This document shows, one piece after another, positions 1 through 6,250 of a stretch of 6,308 nt of DNA (its first letter is position 1; every line of letters begins with the position of its first letter). Below the pieces are notes generated by a model, which saw only the letters and a program-made list of their open reading frames with translations, had not been told where the DNA came from and ran no database searches. The stretch is from Nitratiruptor sp. GTDB taxonomy: Bacteria > Campylobacterota > Campylobacteria > Campylobacterales > Nitratiruptoraceae. Location: positions 1 through 6,308 of the forward strand of contig WGBB01000046.1 in NCBI GenBank assembly GCA_015494505.1, given 5' to 3'. Made by a program: the position numbers and the translations under genes.

Positions 1-2037
1 GATATGGACAAATCCATGCACGCGCTCTCTTGGACCTTGGGCCTTGATATCGATGCTCCCTCCTTGAATATAATCCTTGCCTAAAAGTGCATTGACGAAC
101 CTCTCATCCAGAGCTTCTGCACGCAGTACGATGCGTTCGTTCATATGAAGCTGATATGTCCCTTTTCGGTATTTTCCCTCCAGCGTTAAGGATTGGGCAT
201 TTTTACGTAGTGTAAGAGAATCGGCTAAAAGGGTACGCTTTTGATAGCTTACAGCCAGGCGTTTGCCAATGAGTTCGAGATCGAAAGGCAACGATTCATT
301 CCCCTCATGTTTTGGCAAAAACAGATGCAAGCCGTTGAGATGGAGCGTCAATCTTTTTGGCTTGTACGTACCGTAAGCGAAGTCGTTGATGCGAAACTTG
401 GTCGTATCGCCGTCGATGGTGGCGCCAAGCGTGAAACGTTTGACGGTATGTCCTTTTTTGTAGACGATCCTATTTGGCACGAGAAGCGAAGCTTTGAGAG
501 CTATTTTTTTCGCAATAGTAAGAGTCACACTGCCGCTACGCACGCCGAGTTTGCGTGCCGGTTCGCTATAGGGTAGAAGCCTTGTAATATCTCTAGCCAC
601 GATGCGTTTATTTCTATCAAAATAAAAATCGACACCAAGCTTTTTAAGAGCGAAAAGCTTTTGGGTGAGATCGATTATCAACGTATCTTTTATATCACTT
701 CCTTGCAAGAGCACACTTTGACCAAACTTCACTTCCATACGTTTAGCAAGTATATTGACTTTACCCCGTTTTGTAGCGAGATCCACAAAACCCTTTACAT
801 CCGCCTCAACATAGGGATCAATGGAGACGGTGGACGGATGGAAAAGAAGTGTATCGTTATCCAGCTCTATATCGGCACTAAGAAGTTGCATCTTCACGCC
901 GTCGAGATCGATAAGCGAGTCGGCTACCTTGAAGTGTCCCTTGATGTCGGTATCGAGATTTTTGAGCCAAATGCGAACCGACACAGCGGTATCCGTCACT
1001 CCGCTGAGTTGCCGCAAGGGTATGTGCACACCGTAGGCAGCTAGGAGCCTATCTACGCTCGCATCGTAGGGCGTCTTGGTCTTGATGAAGATGTCGATAT
1101 AGGATCGCCCTCGCGTGAGATTGTGGATGACTACACGAGAGCCTCTGAGATCTTTACCCTCGTATGTGGGCTCAAAGAGCTTGAAATAGAGTGTGTCGTT
1201 TTTGTATGTCATGAGGATCTTTTTGATATGAGCAGGGGGAAGCTTCGGATGAAAGCAAACCTTCGCATCTTTTGCTTCCACAACAGCAGTGAAGGCATCG
1301 GGACGCAAGGGTTTGCTGCGCGTGAGCGTACCTTTGAGATGCACGAGTCGATAGCTTTTTGCCACCACTTTTTTATAGGACCACTCTTTGATATCTTTGT
1401 GCAGCTTAAGATGCGCGAAAATTTTTGCTAGTGTCGCATTGTCGAAAGTGTGGGAACTCGCATCGAAAGAGAGTGTATCGCCTTCCATACGCAAAGCCAC
1501 CGAACCTTTGGCCCCTTCTAAAGTAAATACGCCCCGAAAGCGAGCATCTTGCAAGGATTTAATGGCACCGCTGCCGGAAATTTCCAATCCTAATGGAATG
1601 TAGCGAAACTGCAAAAGATGAAAGAGCACCTTTTTGTCCAGATGGCGTACACGCAATCGCGCTAGCAGATCATCGCTTTGCATCACGAAGACACCGTTTT
1701 GGTAGAGGACTTTGAAAGAGGTGTTTTCTATTTGCAAATGATCTATAGCAATATTTTGAAAATATTTTTCCAAATAGTCTATAAAGCGAAAGTATGGGGT
1801 GATATCGAGTTTTTGTGATGACTTTTTCTTGGATGCAATCCGAATAGATTTGGCTCGTACAATAAGTTTTTTATCTAGTTTGAGATACAATTGCTCGATA
1901 GCTGCACCGGGCAGACGCACAGAAGGGAGAGAAACCCCTTGAATAAGCGCGAAATAGAAGAGTCCCAAAAGGATGAGGGTGGCTAAAAAGATACTCAAAA
2001 GTAGTTTTTTTATCTTTGAACTAAGTGTGATAATCAT
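1..2037 (-). CDS. AsmA/YhdP-like (DUF3971-type) envelope protein, C-terminus cut by window edge
   Basis: The minus strand is open for 679 codons from ATG 2037-2035 to base 1 with no stop; I translated every line. The N-terminus has a basic patch (K8, K10, K11) then a hydrophobic helix at about residues 12-32, giving one inner-membrane anchor with the rest in the periplasm. The remainder is beta-rich and repetitive, with alternating hydrophobic strands and short turns such as NDTLYF (280-285) and DNDTLLF (393-399), and an FHPKLPP element (262-268) resembling the 'F.P.LPP' signature of DUF3971/YhdP proteins. The last visible part (ALDERFVNALLGKD, then GGSIDIKAQG) looks like entry into an AsmA-like C-terminal domain. 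YhdP/TamB/AsmA relatives form long hydrophobic grooves thought to move phospholipids to the outer membrane; that role here is inferred from family resemblance. An in-frame ATG at 2052, right after a TAG, would add five residues; 2037 was preferred for a weak AAGG just upstream. The start overlaps mltG head to head. Confidence 0.75.
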   Translation of the reverse strand, partial: MIITLSSKIKKLLLSIFLATLILLGLFYFALIQGVSLPSVRLPGAAIEQLYLKLDKKLIVRAKSIRIASKKKSSQKLDITPYFRFIDYLEKYFQNIAIDHLQIENTSFKVLYQNGVFVMQSDDLLARLRVRHLDKKVLFHLLQFRYIPLGLEISGSGAIKSLQDARFRGVFTLEGAKGSVALRMEGDTLSFDASSHTFDNATLAKIFAHLKLHKDIKEWSYKKVVAKSYRLVHLKGTLTRSKPLRPDAFTAVVEAKDAKVCFHPKLPPAHIKKILMTYKNDTLYFKLFEPTYEGKDLRGSRVVIHNLTRGRSYIDIFIKTKTPYDASVDRLLAAYGVHIPLRQLSGVTDTAVSVRIWLKNLDTDIKGHFKVADSLIDLDGVKMQLLSADIELDNDTLLFHPSTVSIDPYVEADVKGFVDLATKRGKVNILAKRMEVKFGQSVLLQGSDIKDTLIIDLTQKLFALKKLGVDFYFDRNKRIVARDITRLLPYSEPARKLGVRSGSVTLTIAKKIALKASLLVPNRIVYKKGHTVKRFTLGATIDGDTTKFRINDFAYGTYKPKRLTLHLNGLHLFLPKHEGNESLPFDLELIGKRLAVSYQKRTLLADSLTLRKNAQSLTLEGKYRKGTYQLHMNERIVLRAEALDERFVNALLGKDYIQGGSIDIKAQGPRERVHGFVHI
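1756..1785 (+). promoter_or_regulatory. Candidate sigma-70 promoter for mltG
   Basis: TTGAAA at 1756-1761 and TATAAA at 1780-1785 are separated by 18 bp; each matches five of six consensus bases. It sits in an AT-rich stretch (about 1725-1790) within the opposite-strand AsmA-like gene, about 190 bp upstream of mltG. Because mltG begins inside that gene, its promoter has to be somewhere in this coding region. A second, weaker candidate is TACAAT at 1886-1891 behind T-rich sequence. AT-rich coding DNA gives such matches by chance, so confidence is low. Confidence 0.3.
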
Positions 2038-2944
2038 TACCTTGCTGGCCATCTATCTTGCGATGCCGCTGCAAGCACCGAGCAAACAGCTTTTTATCCC
2101 AAAAGGGTCTAACCAAAAGATTATAGCATACCTGCGTGGCCAAAACGTCGCACTCACTAAAGCGGATGCCTATATCCTCTCTTATATAGGCCAACCCCAA
2201 AGCGGATGGATAGACCTCGGTCGCACGCAGATGAGTAGATTCGATTTTCTTAAAGCTCTCACTACCGCAAAAGCTGCCCTCTTTACTATCAAACTGATAC
2301 CTGGGGAAACAACCTACACGATACTCTATCTCCTTGCAAAACGCTATGGATATCCATTGGAAGTGTTACAAAAAGAGTATAACCGGCTCGCTCCCTATCC
2401 CGAAGGGGTGCTCCTGGCAGAGAGCTACTTCGTGCCAAAAGGGATAGAGGCAGCACCGCTTATGCGCTATCTCGTACAGACTAGTCTTATACGCCATAAA
2501 AAAATAGCCCAAAAGTTTCTAGGCTCCTATAACCAAAAACTCTGGTTCGAACGCATCATAACCATCGCCTCCATCGTACAAAAAGAGGCGGCAGACGCAA
2601 AAGAGATGCCACTTATCGCATCGGTTATCTACAATCGCCTCCGTATCGGAATGCCGCTGCAGATGGACGGAGCACTCAACTACGGCAAATTTTCGCATGT
2701 TGCCGTTACTCCGCAGCGCATCCGTACCGATACTACACGTTTTAATACATATAAATACAAGGGACTACCTCCCTATCCGGTGTGTATCGTATCGTTACAT
2801 GCCATAAAGGCAGCTATCAAGCCGGCTCGCACGCACTACCTCTATTTCGTAAAGGGCGTAGATGGAAAGCACATCTTTAGCACCAGCTACAAGGAGCATC
2901 TACGTCATATCAAAGATGTGCAGAAACGAAACAAAAAGAGATGA
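1973..2944 (+). CDS. mltG: Endolytic murein transglycosylase MltG (YceG family)
   Basis: 323 aa, close to the usual MltG length. It cleaves nascent glycan strands within the chain, producing 1,6-anhydro ends, and is thought to act as a terminator of peptidoglycan polymerisation at the inner membrane. Domains in order: a short basic N-terminus, one membrane helix at about residues 12-31, a LysM-like subdomain at about 38-105 (starting FIPKGSNQKIIAYL), a linker with PEGVLLAESYFVPKG (143-157, matching the family's EG.LFPDTY..PKG), then the YceG catalytic core: ASIVQKEA (199-206), VIYNRLRIGMPLQMDGALNYG (218-238), YNTYKYKGLPP-type motif (259-267) and THYLYFV (287-293). E205 is the probable catalytic glutamate by alignment to the ASIVEKE motif; the first Glu of that motif is Gln203 here. 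ATG 1973 has AAAAGG directly against it, which is poor spacing; GTG 1979 would place AGGA better and removes only two residues. A TAG at 1955 limits extension. The start lies inside the divergent gene. Confidence 0.93.
   Translation: MRVAKKILKSSFFIFELSVIIITLLAIYLAMPLQAPSKQLFIPKGSNQKIIAYLRGQNVALTKADAYILSYIGQPQSGWIDLGRTQMSRFDFLKALTTAKAALFTIKLIPGETTYTILYLLAKRYGYPLEVLQKEYNRLAPYPEGVLLAESYFVPKGIEAAPLMRYLVQTSLIRHKKIAQKFLGSYNQKLWFERIITIASIVQKEAADAKEMPLIASVIYNRLRIGMPLQMDGALNYGKFSHVAVTPQRIRTDTTRFNTYKYKGLPPYPVCIVSLHAIKAAIKPARTHYLYFVKGVDGKHIFSTSYKEHLRHIKDVQKRNKKR
1987..2017. repeat. Imperfect inverted repeat inside the head-to-head gene overlap
   Basis: AAAGATA (1987-1993) is the exact reverse complement of TATCTTT (2011-2017), and inside it AAAA (1997-2000) can pair with TTTT (2004-2007) around GTA. 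The centre, about 2002, is close to the middle of the coding overlap (1973-2037). As a result both strands encode a Lys/Ser-rich patch leading into a membrane helix. This may only reflect two such signals encoded on opposite strands of AT-rich DNA rather than a protein-binding operator. Confidence 0.45.
2120..2128 (-). promoter_or_regulatory. Extended -10 promoter for the leftward AsmA-like gene
   Basis: Read on the minus strand, bases 2128-2120 are TGCTATAAT, a perfect TGN plus TATAAT extended -10. Transcription would begin near 2113, giving a leader of about 60-76 nt before the two possible start codons (2052 or 2037). No good -35 hexamer lies at 16-18 bp spacing, but Campylobacterota sigma-70 promoters often rely on the extended -10 instead. 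The element lies inside mltG, across codons for K-I-I-A. Position and orientation fit the divergent gene; no transcript data are available. Confidence 0.5.
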
Positions 2945-2965
2945 GCCACCAAATTTGACCAGCGA

Positions 2966-2998
2966 TTGAGAAAAGATAAAACTATTAGGTGATACTAT
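2966..2998 (+). promoter_or_regulatory. Candidate promoter upstream of icd
   Basis: The 88-bp mltG-icd spacer is AT-rich and contains an extended -10-like TGATACTAT (2990-2998; the TG is correctly placed and the TACTAT hexamer matches four of six). An alternative reading pairs TTGAGA (2966-2971) with GATACT (2991-2996) at 19 bp. Transcription would start around 3003-3005, leaving a leader of about 30 nt before the icd ATG. No terminator hairpin separates mltG from icd, so read-through from mltG may also contribute. Confidence 0.4.
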
Positions 2999-3020
2999 AG
3001 AGATGATAAAAATTTCAAAA

Positions 3021-3028
3021 AGAGGAGA
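3021..3028 (+). promoter_or_regulatory. Shine-Dalgarno site of icd (decides the start)
   Basis: AGAGGAGA lies with its core AGGAG five bases before ATG 3033. The other in-frame ATG, at 3003, has no comparable purine-rich site, so translation from 3033 is favoured. Confidence 0.85.
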
Positions 3029-3032
3029 GCAG

Positions 3033-5252
3033 ATGAGTCAAGCCAAAATCGTTTGGACGAAAATCGACGAAGCACCGGCACTCGCCACATATTCACTCTT
3101 GCCTATCGTAAGGGCTTTCACAAAAGATAGCGGGATCGAGATCGAGTTGCGCGATATTTCGCTAGCGGGAAGAATCCTCGCACAGTTTGCAGACAGACTT
3201 CCCGAAGACCAAAGAGTCCCGGATGAGCTCGCATATCTCGGAGAGCTCGTTTTGAAGCCTGAAGCGAACATCATGAAACTTCCAAACATTTCCGCTTCTA
3301 TTCCACAGCTCGTAGCGGCAATCAAAGAGCTGCAGTCTCAAGGATACGACCTTCCAGATTTTCCTGAAGAGCCGCAAAACGCGGAAGAGGTGGAGATCCG
3401 CGAACGTTATCTACGCTGCGTGGGTTCGGTGGTCAACCCTGTTCTACGCCAAGGAAACTCCGACAGACGCCTCAGCGAAGCTGTCAAAGCCTACGCCAAG
3501 AAGCATCCTCACAAGATGCGCGATGTAGCGCCTACAAGCAAAAGCTACGTTGCACATATGGAGAAAAACGATTTCTATCAAAATGAGCAATCTTTTATAA
3601 GTGATAAAGATCAAACCATCAAACTCGTCTTCGAGTCCAAAGACGGTAGCAAAAAAGAGGTACTCAAAGAGGTAGAGGTCCTCAAAGGCGAAGTCTTCAG
3701 CGCTGCAGCTCTCAACAGAGCCGAGCTGAAGAAGTTCTACGAGCAAGTCCTTGCGGACGCGAAAGAGAAAGATATTCTTTTCTCTCTCCATGTCAAAGCA
3801 ACAATGATGAAGGTTTCTGACCCTGCGCTCTTTGGCGATGCTATTCGGGTCTATTTCAAAAAACTCTTCGACAAATTCGGAAAAGAGCTCGAAACTATCG
3901 GGTTCAATCCAAACAATGGTCTTACTGACCTTTACAACAAACTCGATAGACTCCCTGAAGGCGTACAGCAAGATATCAAAGCATGCATCGACGAGATCTA
4001 CAAAGAGCAGCCGCGTATGTATATGGTAGATAGCGATGCAGGGATCACCAACCTCCATGCGCCAAACGACGTCATCATCGATGCATCCATTCCAGCTGTG
4101 ATTAAAAACGGACTCCAAGGATGGGGACCGGATGGCGAAACGGATGACCTGGTCATCACAGTACCCGATAGAACCTATGCGCGCATGTACAAACAGATCG
4201 TCTCCGATATCGTCAAAAACGGTCAGTTCGATCCCGCAAAAGTGGGAACCGTCCAAAACGTAGGTCTCATGGCTAAAAAAGCCGAAGAGTACGGCAGCCA
4301 CGACAAAACCTTCTTCCCACCCGCTGACGGATACATCAAAACGATCGATGAAGACGGCAATACCCTTATGTGCCACGAAGTCCAAGAGGGTGATATTTGG
4401 AGAGCATACAGCGCGAAAGATGACGCAATCGTTGACTGGGTCAAACTCGCGGTGCGCCGTGCGAAAGAGAGCGGCTATCCTATCGTTTTCTGGCTCGATA
4501 GCAACAGGGCGCATGATGCGAACCTTATCAAAAAAGCGCTCGACACACTCCGCGAGCTCGATCTGAGCGGCGTAGAGTACCACATCATGGCACCTGAGCA
4601 AGCGATGGTCTACACCCTCAAGCGTTTTAGAAGAGGCGAGGGGACTATCAGCGTCACCGGTAACGTACTGCGCGACTACCTCACAGACCTCTTCCCGATC
4701 ATTGAAGTGGGTACGAGTGCTCGCACACTCTCTATCGTGCCACTTCTCAACGGTGGAGGCGTCTTCGAAACAGGAGCAGGCGGTAGTGCACCCAAGCACG
4801 TAGAGCAGTTCTTGAAAGAGTCACACCTGCGCTGGGATAGCCTCGGTGAATTCATGGCGCTCGTGGAGTCTCTCAAACAAGCGGTACGCCAAGGTGCCAG
4901 TGAAAAAGCGAACATCATCGCCGACGCCCTCGATAGAGCTGTAGGAAAATATCTCGATCAAGATAAAACTCCGAAACGAAAAGTAGGTGAGCTCGACAAC
5001 CGCGGTAGCCATTACTATCTAGCTACGTTCTGGGCAGAAGAGCTGGCCACATGTGGTGATAGCGAACTCGAAGCCAAATTCGCACCCGTAGCGGAGAAAC
5101 TCAAAGCAAACGAAGAGGCAATTTTGGCTGAAATTAAAGCGACTGAAGGCAAACCTGCAGATATCGGCGGTTACTACCATCCAGATGATGCAAAAGCAGA
5201 AGCCGCAATGCGCCCAAGCAAAATCTTCAACGAAATTATCGACAACATCTAA
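3033..5252 (+). CDS. icd: Isocitrate dehydrogenase, NADP-dependent, monomeric type
   Basis: 739 aa, the normal size for the roughly 80-kDa monomeric IDH family. It interconverts isocitrate + NADP+ and 2-oxoglutarate + CO2 + NADPH in the cytoplasm, in the oxidative TCA cycle or, run backwards, in reductive carboxylation. The N-terminus APALATYSLLPIVRAF is typical. Numbering from the chosen Met matches Azotobacter vinelandii IDH residues as I remember them: S132, N135, R139 and R145 in SVVNPVLRQGNSDR, K255 in LHVKATMMK, D350 in VIIDASIPA, Y420 in KAEEYGSHDKTF, R547, D548 and D552 in LRDYLTDLFP, and H589, R600 and R649 for NADP. No expected catalytic or metal ligand is missing. The ATG at 3033 was chosen over the in-frame ATG at 3003 because AGAGGAGA ends five bases before it and MSQAKIVW begins the conserved fold. 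It is followed after 38 bp by mdh on the same strand, so the two are probably cotranscribed. Confidence 0.97.
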   Translation: MSQAKIVWTKIDEAPALATYSLLPIVRAFTKDSGIEIELRDISLAGRILAQFADRLPEDQRVPDELAYLGELVLKPEANIMKLPNISASIPQLVAAIKELQSQGYDLPDFPEEPQNAEEVEIRERYLRCVGSVVNPVLRQGNSDRRLSEAVKAYAKKHPHKMRDVAPTSKSYVAHMEKNDFYQNEQSFISDKDQTIKLVFESKDGSKKEVLKEVEVLKGEVFSAAALNRAELKKFYEQVLADAKEKDILFSLHVKATMMKVSDPALFGDAIRVYFKKLFDKFGKELETIGFNPNNGLTDLYNKLDRLPEGVQQDIKACIDEIYKEQPRMYMVDSDAGITNLHAPNDVIIDASIPAVIKNGLQGWGPDGETDDLVITVPDRTYARMYKQIVSDIVKNGQFDPAKVGTVQNVGLMAKKAEEYGSHDKTFFPPADGYIKTIDEDGNTLMCHEVQEGDIWRAYSAKDDAIVDWVKLAVRRAKESGYPIVFWLDSNRAHDANLIKKALDTLRELDLSGVEYHIMAPEQAMVYTLKRFRRGEGTISVTGNVLRDYLTDLFPIIEVGTSARTLSIVPLLNGGGVFETGAGGSAPKHVEQFLKESHLRWDSLGEFMALVESLKQAVRQGASEKANIIADALDRAVGKYLDQDKTPKRKVGELDNRGSHYYLATFWAEELATCGDSELEAKFAPVAEKLKANEEAILAEIKATEGKPADIGGYYHPDDAKAEAAMRPSKIFNEIIDNI

Positions 5253-5254
5253 GA

Positions 5255-5276
5255 GCAAGGGGGCCGGTCCCCTTGC
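5255..5276 (+). other. Strong hairpin in the icd-mdh intercistronic spacer
   Basis: Bases 5255-5262 (GCAAGGGG) pair perfectly with 5269-5276 (CCCCTTGC); G5263-T5268 can add a G-U pair, leaving a CCGG tetraloop. The stem starts three bases after the icd stop codon and ends just before the mdh ribosome binding site. It is followed by AGAAAGG, not a T-run, so it is not a classical intrinsic terminator. It more likely protects or processes the bicistronic mRNA, or attenuates read-through; function is inferred. Confidence 0.7.
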
Positions 5277-5278
5277 AG

Positions 5279-5284
5279 AAAGGA
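5279..5284 (+). promoter_or_regulatory. Shine-Dalgarno site of mdh
   Basis: AAAGGA with six bases to ATG 5291. It lies outside the upstream hairpin, two bases past its 3' arm, so it stays accessible when the stem is folded. It argues against initiation at the in-frame TTG 5273, which is buried in the stem. Confidence 0.8.
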
Positions 5285-5290
5285 AAGCGG

Positions 5291-6250
5291 ATGGCACAAA
5301 GTTCAAAAGTATCGATCGTCGGAGCGGGAGGCAATGTCGGAAGCATCGTGGCATACTCCGTAGCTATGCAAGGCCTGGCTCATGAAGTAGTACTCGTAGA
5401 TAGAGACAAGGATAGAGCGCAGGGTAAAGCTCTCGATATGAACCAAGCTGCTGCAGCACTTCGCACACACTCCGTCGTCAAAGCTGCCGAAAGTTATGAA
5501 GATATCGAAGGAAGTAAAGTCGTAGTCATCACGGCGGGTTTTCCTAGAAAGCCCGGAATGAGTCGTGACGATCTGCTTTTTGCAAACGCCGACATAGTCA
5601 GCGAAGTGGTAGAAAACATCAAAAATCACGCTCCCGACTCTATTATCATTGTCGTTACCAATCCTCTCGATACCATGACCTACGTAGCCCTCAAAAAGAG
5701 TGGCTTTCCCAAACACAGAGTTATTGGAATGGCTGGGATACTTGATGGTGCTCGTATGACGCACTTCATCTATGAAAAATTGGGTTTTGGGGCAGGACAG
5801 ATCCGCGCCACGGTGATCGGAGGGCACGGAGACTATATGGTACCGCTCCCTCGCTACTCCACAGTCGCAGGCATTCCAATAACTGACCTCCTCACTCCCC
5901 AAGAGCTCCAAGAAGTGATCGAAGCCACCAAACATGGTGGAGCGCAGATCGTCAAACTTATGGGAACGAGCGCATATTTCGCTCCAGGTAAGGCGACTGC
6001 TATCATGGTAGAAGCGATTCTCAAAGATTCCAAAAAAATCTATCCTTGCTCCACGCTACTCGAAGGAGAATACGGCGTCAACGGCATTCCAAACGGTGTA
6101 CCCGTGACATTAGGAAGCAACGGCGTCGAAGAGATCATCGAACTACAACTCACTCCTCGTGAGAAAGAGGAGTTCCAAAGAAGTGTCGATTCGGTCAAAG
6201 AGCTCATCGACGTGCTCGAATCCCAAAACTATTTCGGGGAGAGCAAATGA
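5291..6250 (+). CDS. mdh: Malate dehydrogenase, LDH-like NAD-dependent type
   Basis: 319 aa, the usual size of the tetrameric LDH-like malate dehydrogenases. It interconverts malate and oxaloacetate using NAD(H) in the cytoplasm. Visible motifs: Rossmann glycine loop GAGGNVG (11-17); acidic D37 closing strand beta-2 (VVLVDRD), which favours NAD over NADP; substrate-loop PRKPGMSR (85-92), where R86 marks malate/oxaloacetate rather than lactate specificity (LDH has Gln there) and R92 contacts the substrate; N124 in VVTNPLD; D152 and R155 in GILDGAR; and catalytic H179 in GGHGDYMVP, paired with D152. The ATG at 5291 is preceded by AAAGGA six bases upstream. An in-frame TTG at 5273 would start inside the intergenic hairpin and add six residues, which is unlikely. 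The TGA stop overlaps the ATG of the next gene (ATGA), implying translational coupling within an icd-mdh-fumarase operon. Confidence 0.97.
   Translation: MAQSSKVSIVGAGGNVGSIVAYSVAMQGLAHEVVLVDRDKDRAQGKALDMNQAAAALRTHSVVKAAESYEDIEGSKVVVITAGFPRKPGMSRDDLLFANADIVSEVVENIKNHAPDSIIIVVTNPLDTMTYVALKKSGFPKHRVIGMAGILDGARMTHFIYEKLGFGAGQIRATVIGGHGDYMVPLPRYSTVAGIPITDLLTPQELQEVIEATKHGGAQIVKLMGTSAYFAPGKATAIMVEAILKDSKKIYPCSTLLEGEYGVNGIPNGVPVTLGSNGVEEIIELQLTPREKEEFQRSVDSVKELIDVLESQNYFGESK

Noticed and set aside
241..1603. Several plus-strand open frames of 71-127 codons in the left part
   Set aside because: All are antisense to the continuous 679-codon minus-strand gene and lack recognisable motifs; there is no reason to prefer them.
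2955..2960. TTGACC as the -35 box of the icd promoter
   Set aside because: No acceptable -10 lies at 16-18 bp; the best -10-like element is about 32 bp downstream.
3444..4799. 451-codon open frame on the minus strand antisense to icd
   Set aside because: It lies fully inside icd, whose catalytic residues are all conserved; the translation is rich in Cys, Phe and His with no recognisable domain, and it is an antisense shadow of icd codon bias.
5255..5276. Rho-independent terminator between icd and mdh
   Set aside because: The stem is strong but is followed by AGAAAGG rather than a T-run, so intrinsic termination is not supported.
5273..5290. TTG start extending mdh by six residues
   Set aside because: The TTG is inside the 3' arm of the hairpin, has no proper ribosome binding site, and the family begins near the ATG at 5291.
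5303..5935. 210-codon minus-strand open frame antisense to mdh
   Set aside because: It is covered by mdh, which has a complete set of MDH motifs; the antisense translation shows no domain.
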